This document shows positions 55,201 through 62,075 of a stretch of DNA of 64,000 bases, one piece after another. Each line of letters begins with the position of its first letter. Positions within the stretch are counted from its first letter, which is position 1. A program made the translations under genes and the position numbers. The stretch comes from Branchiostoma belcheri. Taxonomy: Eukaryota > Chordata > Leptocardii > Amphioxiformes > Branchiostomatidae. The DNA is taken from the NCBI RefSeq assembly GCF_001625305.1, contig NW_017802713.1, forward strand, positions 2,262,842 to 2,326,841, in the 5' to 3' direction. The notes below the pieces were generated by a model that was not told the DNA's origin, searched no databases, and saw only the letters and a list, made by a program, of their open reading frames with translations.

Positions 55201-56116
55201 CTACTTCTCAGCTAAGGGTGATTTCACAGTCCTACCAGGTAAAGACATGAGACTTTATTTTGAAAAGACGATACTGTATTTTGAAGAGAATTCTGTAAAT
55301 CTTGAAATGTTTGCTATGGTTTCATTTTCAATGTGAGATCATTACATATCTGGAATATACATTTCCATTAATTGCTACACAGTTCTTGCAACTTCAAAAA
55401 ACTCCTTTCCCCTTCTACCCCCAAATGCCTACAAAAATAGATTAATTTACAGTAGCCTTCAGGGCGCAAAATTAACATTGTCTCGGTGTCAAATGACACT
55501 AAATTTTCAGCTCGGGACAATTCAAATTACGTTTTGCGACAATTTTGGTTCAACTGGAAAATTCTAAGACCGTCCACGTCATTTAGGAAGGCGATCCATC
55601 CATCCTGCTGCGGGCTGCCAGCAGCCCATAATACTCAAATTTATGTTCAAAAGATCAAACATTTAAATTTGACCAATCATTGTAGGGGGGCCTCAAAGAT
55701 GGTGCCATGCCCATGATACATGTACTATCATGTTGTACAAATTCAGTTGTCGTTGTTTTCTTATTGTTGTCATAAACTTATTTCCTGAAAAGCAGGCTGT
55801 GACAGTCCATCCTCAGTTCGGGACAATTGAAATCTATGTTTGGGACATTTCTGGGAAAATAGTAAAAACGGTTAATTTTGAGGCCTGGTCTTCTGTATTT
55901 CAAATGTATTTTAATGTTCATATTTCTACCCCCCTCCCCCAGGACATGGTTCAAAACTTCCTGCTGATGCTGAACGAGCATTCCGACCCGAGTCTTCGCT
56001 TCCTCAGCTTCCGCCTGGACTTCAACGGACACTACCACCAGCGCGAACCCAAACTCAACCGCTCCCTCAGCGTCAGTTACGCCAGAACACGCCAACGCTC
56101 CGGAAAAGACCCATAA
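40193..56116 (+). CDS. TUBGCP3: Gamma-tubulin complex component 3 (GCP3), complete, 22 coding exons
   Basis: GCP3 is a core subunit of the gamma-tubulin small complex and ring complex. With GCP2 it binds gamma-tubulin and nucleates microtubules at centrosomes and other organising centres. Joining 22 GT-AG exons gives 2748 nt, or 915 residues plus stop; vertebrate GCP3 is about 907. Every junction keeps frame. The N-terminal helical region (about 1-110) has the [20 protein letters not shown] stretch that in this family precedes a low-complexity linker (about 111-240). The GRIP1 domain spans about 243-560, with [39 protein letters not shown] and RKSMIP-like motifs. The GRIP2 domain spans about 561-890, with [74 protein letters not shown] and [11 protein letters not shown]. 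The start is the first in-frame ATG, with A at -3. The weakest call is the exon 7 donor. Identity rests on full-length similarity to the known family, judged by eye. Confidence 0.97.
40426..40471 (+). CDS. TUBGCP3: TUBGCP3 exon 2
   Basis: A 46-nt exon with acceptor TTTTGCAG and donor GTAAGC. It encodes residues 26-41, including the family motif [10 protein letters not shown]. Phase 1 in, phase 2 out. Confidence 0.92.
40960..41021 (+). CDS. TUBGCP3: TUBGCP3 exon 3
   Basis: A 62-nt exon with acceptor TTTTCCAG and donor GTAAGA. It encodes residues 41-62 ([19 protein letters not shown]), matching the N-terminal helical region of GCP3. Confidence 0.92.
41341..41408 (+). CDS. TUBGCP3: TUBGCP3 exon 4
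   Basis: A 68-nt exon with acceptor TTCCTGCAG and donor GTGAGA. It encodes residues 62-84, the charged helix [17 protein letters not shown] Helentron-like element begins about 39 bp past the donor. Confidence 0.92.
41447..41698 (+). mobile_element. Helentron-like element, short family, copy 2 (TUBGCP3 intron 4)
   Basis: The 5' end is degenerate (ATTTTTACCTTCACAGATGG). The 3' end has CATTTGCTTTGCAAATG, spacer TTACCTTC and CTAG at 41695-41698. It starts about 39 bp after the exon 4 donor. Confidence 0.68.
41933..42010 (+). CDS. TUBGCP3: TUBGCP3 exon 5
   Basis: A 78-nt exon, phase 0 to phase 0, with acceptor CCCACAG and donor GTATAG. It encodes residues 85-110 ([13 protein letters not shown]), the end of the N-terminal helical region. 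Confidence 0.92.
42445..42644 (+). CDS. TUBGCP3: TUBGCP3 exon 6, with its 3' end triplicated downstream
   Basis: Residues 111-177: [13 protein letters not shown] followed by a Pro/Ser/Thr-rich linker. The acceptor CTAG at 42441-42444 was chosen over ACAG at 42449-42450 because only the former gives the family-like ALFGQGLP frame in phase 0. The last 65 bases plus the GTAAGTAC donor form a 73-bp unit that is repeated twice more downstream. Use of a downstream donor would meet an in-frame TAA at the first donor. Confidence 0.85.
42580..42793 (+). repeat. 73-bp triplication of the TUBGCP3 exon 6 end and donor
   Basis: Units start at 42580, 42653 and 42726 with ATCAGCAGTATCCACACAGC, and each carries CCCAGCTAG|GTA. 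The first two have the full GTAAGT donor; the third has GTATTAG. The unit length is not a multiple of three. Confidence 0.95.
43569..43765 (+). CDS. TUBGCP3: TUBGCP3 exon 7
   Basis: Residues 177-243, a Ser/Gln/Pro-rich linker ([24 protein letters not shown]). The acceptor GTTACAG is clear. The donor is inferred as A|GTCAGT because it is the nearby GT that leaves phase 1, as exon 8 needs. A GTATCT four bases on leaves the wrong phase. The 3' boundary is therefore less certain than the others. Confidence 0.75.
43802..44095. mobile_element. TTAA-flanked TIR element (TUBGCP3 intron 7)
   Basis: TTAA at both ends, then AGGCATCCAACACAATTTTAG / CTAAAAACTGCACTGGATGCCT. A second copy lies at about 5440-5808. 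TTAA targets suggest piggyBac-type insertion, but the TIR itself is not a known piggyBac terminus to me. Confidence 0.5.
44483..44741 (-). mobile_element. Helentron-like element, short family, copy 3 (TUBGCP3 intron 7)
   Basis: Minus-strand copy with CTAG at 44483-44486 preceded by AA, a degraded hairpin (ATTTGCAAATTAT), and a GTTTTCCTTCAGTAAACA 5' end at the right, followed by AATAATT. Confidence 0.68.
44872..44990 (+). CDS. TUBGCP3: TUBGCP3 exon 8
   Basis: Residues 243-282, the start of the GRIP1 domain ([19 protein letters not shown]). Acceptor CCACCACAG; donor GTCTGA is non-consensus after position 2, but the frame runs on into exon 9 in phase 0. Confidence 0.88.
45077..45427. mobile_element. 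GGCCTAGGAAAAA-ended TIR element, copy 1 (TUBGCP3 intron 8)
   Basis: Ends GGCCTAGGAAAAA and TTTTTTTCCTAGGCC. The interior has GACTGACCCTAAAAAAATGG and CCAAAGTCTGACAAAAAAAG. No ORF. Confidence 0.6.
45485..45773 (+). mobile_element. Helentron-like element, short family, copy 4 (TUBGCP3 intron 8)
   Basis: The cleanest short copy. The 5' stem-loop is ATGTTT-ACCGAAGGA-AAACAT and the internal inverted partner is GGTAACCAT. The hairpin is CATTTGCTTTGCAAATG, followed by spacer TTACATCT and CTAG. TT precedes and follows it. It ends 28 bp before exon 9. Confidence 0.75.
45802..45996 (+). CDS. TUBGCP3: TUBGCP3 exon 9
   Basis: A 195-nt exon, phase 0 at both ends, encoding residues 283-347. It carries the hallmark GRIP1 sequence [12 protein letters not shown] followed by [21 protein letters not shown] Helentron-like element ends 28 bp before the exon. 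Confidence 0.95.
46062..46380 (+). mobile_element. CAGG-ended GTCCCAGCACTGTCCC element, partial (TUBGCP3 intron 9)
   Basis: Left end CAGGCCTCGAAATTAA, then GTCCCAGCACTGTCCC and GAACTGTCCCAACCTG, as at 983-1210. The right terminus is lost after TTTAGTGGTCAGTGG. Confidence 0.55.
46711..46843 (+). CDS. TUBGCP3: TUBGCP3 exon 10
   Basis: Residues 348-392 of GRIP1, with [20 protein letters not shown]. Acceptor TTCTTGCAG, donor GTAATT, leaving phase 1. Confidence 0.94.
46937..47346. mobile_element. GGCCTAGGAAAAA-ended element, copy 2 (TUBGCP3 intron 10)
   Basis: Left GGCCTAGTAAATG (degraded), right TTTTTTTCCTAGGCC. Interior TTTTTCGAGCTGATCGACCT and ACATTGTACAATGGGTTTTCC as in copy 1. Confidence 0.58.
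47436..47602 (+). CDS. TUBGCP3: TUBGCP3 exon 11
   Basis: Residues 392-447 of GRIP1: [19 protein letters not shown], then the helix before [13 protein letters not shown]. Acceptor TCCTGTAG, donor GTCTGT. Confidence 0.94.
47798..48000. repeat. TCCAACACA-type TIR element (TUBGCP3 intron 11)
   Basis: Arms AGTTCATACTTCTTCCAACACA and TGTGTTGGAACAAGTTTGAACT face each other across about 170 bp. Confidence 0.55.
48179..48289 (+). CDS. TUBGCP3: TUBGCP3 exon 12
   Basis: A 111-nt exon, phase 0 at both ends, encoding residues 448-484: [19 protein letters not shown] and RKSMIPAF, among the best conserved GCP3 motifs. Acceptor TTTGTAG, donor GTAAGG. Confidence 0.95.
48318..48677. mobile_element. Family Q MITE (TUBGCP3 intron 12)
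   Basis: Left GGCCACACTGACTTAAATTG, right AAATTAAATCAGTGTGGCC followed by TTA. Interior GAGTCGGCACTGTATTGG is shared with 31100-31337 and 63534 onward. Confidence 0.7.
48940..49045 (+). CDS. TUBGCP3: TUBGCP3 exon 13
   Basis: Residues 485-520: [17 protein letters not shown], then a short acidic linker. Acceptor GCTTCTTAG, donor GTAATA, leaving phase 1. Confidence 0.94.
49276..49586. mobile_element. hAT-like MITE with perfect 8-bp target duplication (TUBGCP3 intron 13)
   Basis: TIRs CAGGGCTCTAGCCA and TGGCTAGAGCCCTG. Identical 8-bp flanks ACGTACAT at 49268-49275 and 49587-49594. CAGGG ends plus an 8-bp duplication are the hAT signature. No transposase fragment. Ends 26 bp before exon 14. Confidence 0.85.
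49613..49737 (+). CDS. TUBGCP3: TUBGCP3 exon 14
   Basis: Residues 520-561: [19 protein letters not shown] through KYKFMDHLK, the end of GRIP1. The acceptor has a long pyrimidine tract (TTTTTTTCAG). It lies 26 bp past the end of a hAT-like MITE. Donor GTTCAT is non-consensus. Confidence 0.93.
49851..50120 (-). mobile_element. tRNA-derived SINE, family C, copy 2, in TUBGCP3 intron 14
   Basis: Same layout as the 27.4-kb copy: A-box complement at 50101-50111, B-box complement at 50057-50066 (one base changed), body with GACGGGACGTTAAACCGTGG. Antisense to GCP3, ending 45 bp before exon 15. Confidence 0.78.
50165..50229 (+). CDS. TUBGCP3: TUBGCP3 exon 15
   Basis: A 65-nt exon encoding residues 562-583, the near-invariant [20 protein letters not shown] at the start of the gamma-tubulin-binding GRIP2 domain. 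Donor GTAAGT, phase 2. Confidence 0.95.
50564..50817. repeat. Long-TIR element (TUBGCP3 intron 15)
   Basis: About 75-bp inverted arms (ACAGTTACTGGATATGATTT...GCATCCACTACCTTTCGTCA) around a roughly 100-bp centre. Single-arm fragments occur at 13905-13990 and 26875-26960. Confidence 0.65.
50919..51290. repeat. Long-TIR element (TUBGCP3 intron 15)
   Basis: Inverted arms of about 60 bp: ATGTTTAAAGTTA...AAGACTTTTGGTCCAACAC / GTGTTGGACCAAAAGTCTTA...ACTTTAAACAT. Internal CAGTCACTC...TCCTCAGTAGACTGACCC is shared with 44105-44280. Confidence 0.65.
51322..51457 (+). CDS. TUBGCP3: TUBGCP3 exon 16
   Basis: Residues 583-628 of GRIP2: [20 protein letters not shown] and the RIDVRLLE helix. Acceptor CTCCTCCAG, donor GTAGGC, phase 0 out. 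Confidence 0.95.
51485..51699. mobile_element. GGCCTAGGAAAAA-ended element, copy 3, partial (TUBGCP3 intron 16)
   Basis: Right half only: GGATCACTAGAGATCGCCAA to TTTTTTTTTCCTAGGCC. It lies directly before the Mutator-like MITE at 51710. Confidence 0.5.
51710..51968 (+). mobile_element. Mutator-like MITE, copy 2 (TUBGCP3 intron 16)
   Basis: The long TIR begins AGCATGTCAGCAGAACG, continues TACTGCACCTGTGCAAAACC, and is mirrored at the right end. The direct repeat ATCAATTTG/AACAATTTG (9 bp, one mismatch) flanks it at 51701-51709 and 51969-51977. Its right end lies 26 bp before exon 17. Confidence 0.75.
51995..52202 (+). CDS. TUBGCP3: TUBGCP3 exon 17
   Basis: The longest internal coding exon (208 nt), encoding residues 629-698: [15 protein letters not shown], then [20 protein letters not shown]. 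The acceptor (TTTCTCCTAG) lies just after a Mutator-like MITE that ends at 51968. Confidence 0.95.
52283..52680 (-). mobile_element. ATACAG-tailed non-LTR 3' end, copy 5, in TUBGCP3 intron 17
   Basis: The minus-strand frame 52645-52328 reads [35 protein letters not shown] and [16 protein letters not shown] without a stop, antisense to GCP3. Its tail CTATACAGATACAG lies at the low-coordinate end. Confidence 0.82.
52796..52884 (+). CDS. TUBGCP3: TUBGCP3 exon 18
   Basis: Residues 698-727: [20 protein letters not shown] followed by YYITFE, a conserved GRIP2 helix pair. Acceptor CCATCAG, donor GTAGGT. Confidence 0.95.
53127..53370 (-). mobile_element. Mutator-like MITE, copy 3 (TUBGCP3 intron 18)
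   Basis: Same TIR (AGCACGTCGGCAGAACG and its partner), interior inverted relative to the other copies. Perfect 9-bp duplication CTCCAGAAG at 53118-53126 and 53371-53379. Ends 72 bp before exon 19. Confidence 0.8.
53443..53574 (+). CDS. TUBGCP3: TUBGCP3 exon 19
   Basis: A 132-nt exon, phase 0 at both ends, encoding residues 728-771: [13 protein letters not shown] and [19 protein letters not shown]. Acceptor ACTGCTAG, donor GTAGGG. Confidence 0.95.
53632..53860. mobile_element. Family P MITE, 5' half only (TUBGCP3 intron 19)
   Basis: Starts GGCCACACCAATTTATTTTG, runs through GAGCCATGAAGTGAAC and AACTAGGAAGAAAGGA, and then loses the second TIR. Confidence 0.65.
54026..54166 (+). CDS. TUBGCP3: TUBGCP3 exon 20
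   Basis: Residues 772-818: [16 protein letters not shown] and a charged helix ending in NTEK. The donor AAAAG|GTCAGAG is the first unit of a GGTCAGAGGGCAGGG minisatellite that fills the start of the intron. The reading frame stays open through the repeat to 54595. Confidence 0.92.
54167..54600 (+). repeat. Minisatellite at the exon 20 donor of TUBGCP3
   Basis: About 13 units of roughly 25-33 bp around AAGGTCAGAGGGCAGGGG and TCAGATGGGTTAC. The authentic donor AAAAG|GTCAGA is the first unit. The exon frame remains open to 54595. Confidence 0.92.
55119..55238 (+). CDS. TUBGCP3: TUBGCP3 exon 21
   Basis: Residues 819-858: [20 protein letters not shown] through [10 protein letters not shown]. The acidic run after WGVT is a GCP3 family trait. 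Acceptor CTCAACAG, donor GTAAAG. Confidence 0.94.
55459..55886. mobile_element. CAGGG-ended element (TUBGCP3 intron 21)
   Basis: Left CAGGGCGCAAAATTAACA and right GGTTAATTTTGAGGCCTG form an imperfect inverted pair of the same terminal type. The interior has GGGACAATT repeats. Ends 57 bp before exon 22. Confidence 0.5.
55943..56116 (+). CDS. TUBGCP3: TUBGCP3 exon 22 and stop
   Basis: Residues 859-915 and [40 protein letters not shown], then a basic Ser-rich tail. Acceptor CCTCCCCCAG. A Helentron-like element begins about 20 bp after the stop. Confidence 0.95.
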   Translation, partial: DMVQNFLLMLNEHSDPSLRFLSFRLDFNGHYHQREPKLNRSLSVSYARTRQRSGKDP

Positions 56117-56136
56117 ATTCAACAAAACACTAGAAA

Positions 56137-56371
56137 CTACTTTTTAAGGTAACATTTGCAAAGCAAGTGTATAATGTTTACCTTTGCATATGGTCTGCTC
56201 TGTTAATTTGTACTCAAACACAACCACATATATGGTGACATGAGTCTAAATCCCTCCTACTATAAAATTGCAACATTATGTAACCCAACCCAAAACCAGG
56301 TCAGAAGTCACTGTTTGGAGAAGAAGAAGAGAAAACGTAGCAGAAACAATATGTTTTCCTTCGGTAAACAT
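56137..56371 (-). mobile_element. Helentron-like element, short family, copy 5 (TUBGCP3 3' UTR)
   Basis: Minus-strand copy with 5' end ATGTTTACCGAAGGAAAACA (at 56371 on plus) and AATT outside. The 3' CTAG is mutated (CTAC at 56137-56140). Inserted 20 bp after the GCP3 stop codon. Confidence 0.65.
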
Positions 56372-56480
56372 AATTACCTCTTCAAATTCGTCTTCCATGT
56401 GATAGAATTGTTCACCGTCAATTCAGAAATACACTGAAAATGTCAAATTTCTCACCAATTTTAATTACCCTTAGGCTAGC

Positions 56481-56731
56481 CTTGTCCTGCTGGCATTTTT
56501 TACACAATATTTTTCAATCATTTCATGTCTTAACCAGTTCATAGACCCCCGACTTTTTTTGCCCTGTGGTGGCGTAGTTACATGTACTTTTGTTACATTT
56601 GTTGCGTTCCGCTGCGGTGTGATGCGTTGCACGAGAAATACTCCCAAAACGTAACTATACTGTATACAGACTGTGTTATATAGATGGTACTGTATGTGCA
56701 AAACAACAATTGTTGGGCGCCGCAGGACAAG
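56481..56731. repeat. Possible TIR element in the TUBGCP3 3' UTR
   Basis: CCTTGTCCTGCTGGC at the left and GCGCCGCAGGACAAGG at the right are inverted with one or two changes. Confidence 0.4.
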
Positions 56732-57421
56732 GGTTAAAAATTCAAAGTCCAATACAAAGTGAATGTATACCTTATAACAAAAAGATATGATATAAAGATA
56801 TGCATGTTCTCTCTACCACTGAGTACTACTATTTGGTACCACTACAGTAACTTGTAATGACTTGTAAAACAAGTCCAAGATGTGCAGTTTGACAGTTAAA
56901 AACGATTTTCTCATCAGGCTTTCAAAATGTATGCAAATTTATGTAACACCTAGAGGGTTAAGCCCCAAGTTTGTTGTGTAAGCCCAAATACAAGAGCTGT
57001 ATGTCCACAGAATTGAGAAAACAGTTCAGGTTTAAGTTTAAACCCACAAATGTTTACTGGTACAAAAGACTTCTATTGTATGTACATGTATGTATGCAAT
57101 TAGTATTAGTGGCATATGTTGTCATCCACACTAACTCTCTTGAGAGGATTACATTTTTAGGATATATACATAATAAAAAAAATTATATCCTCTCCAAGTG
57201 ATATACCAGTATTCTCATAGGAGCTATGAGATAATATCAGCTACTTGTCGCTTTGGTTTGCAAGCTTAACAAAACATAAATGCTGTATTATAGTCTGAAA
57301 TCCCCAGAGTGAAAAGTTACCAGGATGTGTTACACCATGCAGATGTGATAACAGACATGCATGAATGGGCAACATCCTGCCCTTAGGAGATGTATTTATT
57401 GTTCATGTTTGAGTGCGTATG

Positions 57422-57427
57422 AATAAA
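57422..57427 (+). terminator. Candidate TUBGCP3 poly(A) signal
   Basis: AATAAA followed about 15 bases later by a GT-rich stretch (ACTGTGTGTTCC), the usual layout of a cleavage site. It would give a 3' UTR of about 1.3 kb. An earlier AATAAA at 57172 has no clear GT-rich follower. Confidence 0.4.
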
Positions 57428-57870
57428 TGATAAAGGTATACTGTGTGTTCCTCTATTAAAAATTGGATCCTTTGTGTTCCATTGTCCTCTGTCTGTTATT
57501 CCTGTACTCCCAGAGTTGTTCTTTTTTGTGTGGAGACAAGAATGAGTTATGACGGTATGTCAGGAAGAGTATCGTTTTCAAGGCACGTCTATTATATCTT
57601 TGTGACCCTCGTGGCTTTGCCGTACGCCGATTCTTTTGATCACGCGAGCTGCGTAAAGGTATTGACACCCCTCGTGGACTTGAGTGACGGCTTTATTCTC
57701 TTTGTTGCATAACAAAGGAGGATATGTCATGTTTTTAGTGGGATGATTCCATGAAAGATTTAACAATCCAATGTCAAGGACTTTTGTGTTGTTCGGGATT
57801 TTTTTTTCCATACATGTACTATCAGCAGTAGAGTTTATTTGCAACTTCAAGGGCTACTTCCAACATGAAA

Positions 57871-58105
57871 CTAGGAAGGTAACATTTGCAATAAGCATAA
57901 TGTTTACCTTCACATATAGTCTGCTTTGTTAATTCTTACTCAAACACATTCATTTAATATTATATAGTGCCAGGAGTCTAAATCCCTCCTGCTATAAAAC
58001 TGCAACATAATGTAACCCAAGACTAGTTACCATGGTGACAGACGTCTGGTTCAGGTCATTGAGCTTATTTGGAGAAGGAGAGCAAAAACAATATGTTTAC
58101 CGAAA
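57871..58105 (-). mobile_element. Helentron-like element, short family, copy 6, with inverted 5' stem
   Basis: CTAG at 57871-57874 preceded by AA, then the shared body. The terminal stem-loop (58092-58108) is in the opposite orientation to the other copies: the plus strand reads ATGTTTACCG where the others read GGTAAACAT. Confidence 0.62.
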
Positions 58106-59589
58106 ATGTATTATAGAAACAGTAACAACAATAACATAAATGAGCAAGCAAACTGGTGACAAGTTAAACTAGTGACTTCTAAGAATTGTTGCGGAATACA
58201 ATACATGTATAAGCTTTTGGGGTTTTACTTCTTTTTTGGAAGTAGTGGAAGACAATGTGTCTCACTTTTTCAGCAACAATTGGGTTTTGGGAGGTGAACA
58301 GAGTTGTAATTTTCAGCAGCAAACTTTTGAAGTTTTCAGTTTTGGTGGCTTCTCGAAATAAATGTAGTAAAATGCAGAAATGTTTTAGTTTATTTTGTTT
58401 ATCTTATTTGCACATGCATATAAAATACAAAACAATACAGAAAGTAAATATAATAATAGTTCAAGTCTACAACCGTGCCTTTATGTTTAAAGTCAATACT
58501 GCCTTAACATATACTCAAACTTGCCTTTTATTTTATTGCTTCTACAATAAAAACGTTTTGGTCCAGTGGGGGAAAGAAAGTTGGCAACAACAACGCTCTG
58601 CGGGAGAACTTTTTCTAGTATATTCTCACTGACCTGCAAAACCTCTTTGTCATGCTTCGCCAAGACAAATTTCTTTCTCAGACAAAACTTGCTCTCTTAT
58701 TGTACAGAGAAAGTTTATTTCAAGACTGCTATCCTGTAACACATACTGCGCTATCAATGTATGTCGAATGCCTCCAATTTCGAAAATTAAAACAATCGCC
58801 TCAGAGATCTATGTGCCAAGTAACATTATCGAGTGATATTTACAAAGCCACTCGAAATTCCACCTCTCCATAGGAGGCCTCCGCACTACAAGTGAAATGG
58901 ACTCGGTATTGGTGACAACGACAAAAGCGAGAAAAGGCGGTTTTACAAACTTCCATTTGTGCGTGACCATCCCTTTGTTTGGTGTTATGCGATGACAGGA
59001 CCCACAGGATGTATCCAAAACAATGCAGGAATGGAAGGTGAGCCCTTGTTGGGGCCGATAGGACGTACCCCTTCTCAAACTCAATAAGTGTAAAGTTTTG
59101 AACTTCAAGCCTCGCCAAAGTGGCTTTTAACTTGTTCAAGCCACTGACTTGGAAAATGTATTTCTAAATGTAATTTTCTTTGCGTGGAAAGAATCACTGA
59201 TAGGAATTATTCTTGGGTTCAGCAAATACCGTGAAAACAAATATAAACCTATGGACAAATTAAACTCTCCACATGAAGGTTTGAGATAATATTGGTTGGA
59301 TTTTGTTTGTATTGAATTGTTTTAAGTGGGTTCAAGGGCTTCTATTCAGGTAATACCTCTCACTCAAACGGACCTAAGAGCCTCTGTAAATACATAAGTG
59401 TTCTTAAACATAATACACCTAAAACTGGTGCTGTGACCACTTCTATAGATGTCCCTTACCTGGTGGGGAAAGAAAATTTAGGTCACTTTTGATCCGTTGT
59501 TTTGTGTTTATACCGTCTACAAAGTAAAAAGTGCCGCAAAGTTCTGGAACTGGTTGTGCACAGGTGGAATGTGGGTTGAGGTGAATGGT
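58106..59589. other. Intergenic between TUBGCP3 and the MORN gene
   Basis: A 125-codon plus frame (58255-58632) and overlapping 99-codon minus frames (59139-58809) have no recognised family. The composition at 58640-59110 is more balanced than its flanks. Possible unrecognised exon; not claimed. Confidence 0.35.
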
Positions 59590-59725
59590 ACACCTGTTGC
59601 GGGGGCGTGGTTTAGGGAATGATTGACAGGGCGGGACCATTCACTTTCCCAAACAGTGCTAAGCAACCGGAGACGCCTGCCAAACTTGTTTGGGTCCCCG
59701 GAACAAACTATTGTATCACGAGGTA
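59590..59725 (+). promoter_or_regulatory. Candidate promoter / 5' UTR exon region of the MORN gene
   Basis: A GC-rich island in AT-rich surroundings, with GGGGGCGTGG (59600-59609) and GGGCGGG (59629-59635) Sp1/KLF-like boxes, followed by a donor-like CGAG|GTAGGT at 59721. It lies about 0.5 kb before the first coding exon. A non-coding first exon here is plausible but unproven. Confidence 0.35.
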
Positions 59726-60238
59726 GGTAGTCATGGCCTTATTTGTAACAAAATCGATATAACCCCCGTAATACTCCTTTGATACATAATAACCGTTAAA
59801 AATTCTTTTATATATGGCCATTAATGTATAAATAGTTGTGTGTAATAAGTTTTAGACAAATAATATAAAAAAAGTATCATCTTATTCTCCCCTGGTATTA
59901 TTGGTATCGCCCACGGTTTGTGGACTCATTGTGCACACCGACTTGGCACCACACACAAGTATCGCCATGGTAGGGTTGGTACTATGACATTTATTAGAGA
60001 AACGTGCACTCCTAATAGACAACTATAGCCCTCTGGACAGTCCATAGATGTCAGAAGACGGGTCAAGCCTGGTCCTAGTGTCGGAAAATCCCACGAGCTT
60101 TCTGTGAAAGGCGGGAAAATTCGTCAAGGCAACGTTACAATCAAGACATCCGGAAGTGGTGATCTACCGATTGTGGACTTCTCTGCCGTTTTCTTTCCTT
60201 TACTTGGGAACGTCTTGAAGATCGGACAAATCTTCAAG

Positions 60239-60411
60239 ATGCCGGTCAGGGAAGAGAAGAGTATCCATGCCCTGTTGAGGCTTCGGTCAGCCAAGCAGGA
60301 AGAGATTTTAGAGACTTCTCTGGACTACAAAAGCGGTGCCAGTTTTCGAGGGAACTTAGATGGCACGAAACGAGTGGGGAAAGGCGTCTTCGTTTGGCCC
60401 AACGGAGACAG
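60239..60411 (+). CDS. MORN-repeat protein, first recognised coding exon (gene continues past the window)
   Basis: The ATG at 60239 (A at -3) opens 57 codons up to a GTAAAA donor at 60412. After a charged helix (HALLRLRSAKQEEILETSLDY) the protein enters MORN repeats: ASFRGNLDG, then VGKGVFVWPNGDRYVGEF, spanning the junction with the next exon. MORN repeats are 14-23-residue beta-hairpins that bind lipids or scaffold protein complexes, often at membranes and cilia. The frame is also open upstream to 60029, but without an ATG, so either this is the start or an upstream exon joins at the acceptor-like CTATAG at 60023-60028. ANKMY1-like and other MORN proteins are possible; I cannot choose. Confidence 0.7.
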
Positions 60412-61034
60412 GTAAAAATAAATCTTTTTCATTGGTTAATCAGTTAATAACTTAGTTAACGAGTTAGACATTCTCTGTAGCAGTCTGGCTATCAAGTTAC
60501 GTCGTTTTATTAGTTTCGTTATTGGTGTCTGAATGCTTTCTTTCAGAGCCATGTAAGCGAGGAAAATTTAATTTGCGGGGCGTTTTGAAGTCCAGTCGCA
60601 CTGTCGCAGCCAGTGATTTAATTAGTGCTTGAAATGTATGGAACGGTACAAATTGGTGTGAGAAGGGTTTGATGGTTGTGTTTCAGTACTAGTGATGAAG
60701 GTACAGTGTCAAGTATTGTGTTTTTGAACTTGGAAAACATACGTTCAACTGGCAAAATTGATGTAACATCTTGATTTTCATCACTAAGCCTGTAGCAGTT
60801 CTGTGTGTTGCTACACTTTTTTTCTCTCAAATTTAGGGATAAACCAAAAATCATTAAAGAGGGGGTTGCAGACAACACCAAATTCTGCAATATTGCAAGT
60901 TGTTCTTTTTTTAAAGATAATTTTTCTTTCCTAACTTTGTTGTGGTGTACATTTTCCCATTTTTAAATTTATGCAGTCTCAGACCCACAAATGATATTCC
61001 CACAAATGATCATTCATGGTCAGTCCCTATCAAA

Positions 61035-61410
61035 GACCACACCAATTTAATTTGTTGGTTCTCTGACTTTTTCAGGAAAAATATGAAGCGACAGGGACAA
61101 AAAAATGAAAATAAAATAAAAGCAGGTTGAGGCATCCCTATCATAGCTACGTTGGGAGCCATGAAGTCAACACAAAACACTGGGTTGATATTTAAACAAT
61201 GAATTTTGAACTTTTAATCAAACCACTGTATTGATAGATGGTAAAACTGTAACAACTAGGAAGAAAAGGACTTTCCTCAACTGTTTGGGACAAAATATGA
61301 GCATTCTTTAGTTGATTCAGAACCAGAATCCTTTTTTTTTTTTTTTTTTGCAAATCAGGAAAAAAATGAAGAGGCAAATCTGAGAACCAACAATTTAAAT
61401 TGGTTTGGCC
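61035..61410. mobile_element. PIF/Harbinger-like MITE, family P, in the first MORN intron
   Basis: Left end GACCACACCAATTTAATTTG (one change from GGCC) and right end AATTTAAATTGGTTTGGCC followed by TAA. Interior GAGCCATGAAGTCAAC and AACAACTAGGAAGAAAAGG are shared with the other copies. Confidence 0.72.
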
Positions 61411-62075
61411 TAAGTACAGACAGACAAAAAGCTTGCCCAGACCAAGGACAATTATGATAATTTATCTTCCAGACTAATGTGACAGTGATAACAAATTGCC
61501 CCCGTGAGACTTATTCCCCAAAGGGTAGAGATTATAACTGTCAGCAGACAAATTGTCATGTGGACATCTGAGGAAAACGTCTGAAGAAAATCACCATTAG
61601 GTAAATTAAAGGTGTCACACATAACATTACTACAGCTGCAGTTACCACATTCATGATTAAATTGTTGACAATTGCTACAATGTCAACAAGGATAATTCTT
61701 TATCCAAAAGATAAATTAATATATAAATTAAAGTAGAGACTGATTAGACGATGTACAAATTTGTATATGTATTGTTCAACGTACAATTCAGCATAACACA
61801 CCAGCTTATTATATGATATAACATTGTGTATAATGTCCATTACCTATCTTGTATTGGCAATTAACAAAAGTAAAATGATAAATCCCTAGCTTGCTTGTTT
61901 CTTTTTATTGCTATCCATTCTTTATATGTACCAGATGTTTCAAAGTTATAATAGCTACTGTCTTTCCTAGTTATTAACTGTTGTGTTGCTCTGGCAAACA
62001 GGAGTTAAAAATTTGTTACTGGAATTTTCCAACATCTGTGCTGACTGCTGAGTCTGCTGACACCTGTTTTTGGCA

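Larger units (their letters stand above)
56117..57440 (+). other. Probable TUBGCP3 3' UTR region
   Basis: No coding signal. It holds a Helentron-like element (56137-56371), a possible TIR element (56481-56731) and unremarkable AT-rich sequence up to the candidate poly(A) signal. The extent is inferred. Confidence 0.4.

Noticed and set aside
58809-59139. 99-codon minus-strand ORFs upstream of the MORN gene
   Set aside because: Two overlapping frames are equally open and neither has recognisable family motifs.
59650-59690. RFX X-box in the MORN promoter
   Set aside because: CGGTTGCTTAGCAC has one good half-site, but the spacing and second half do not fit the consensus.
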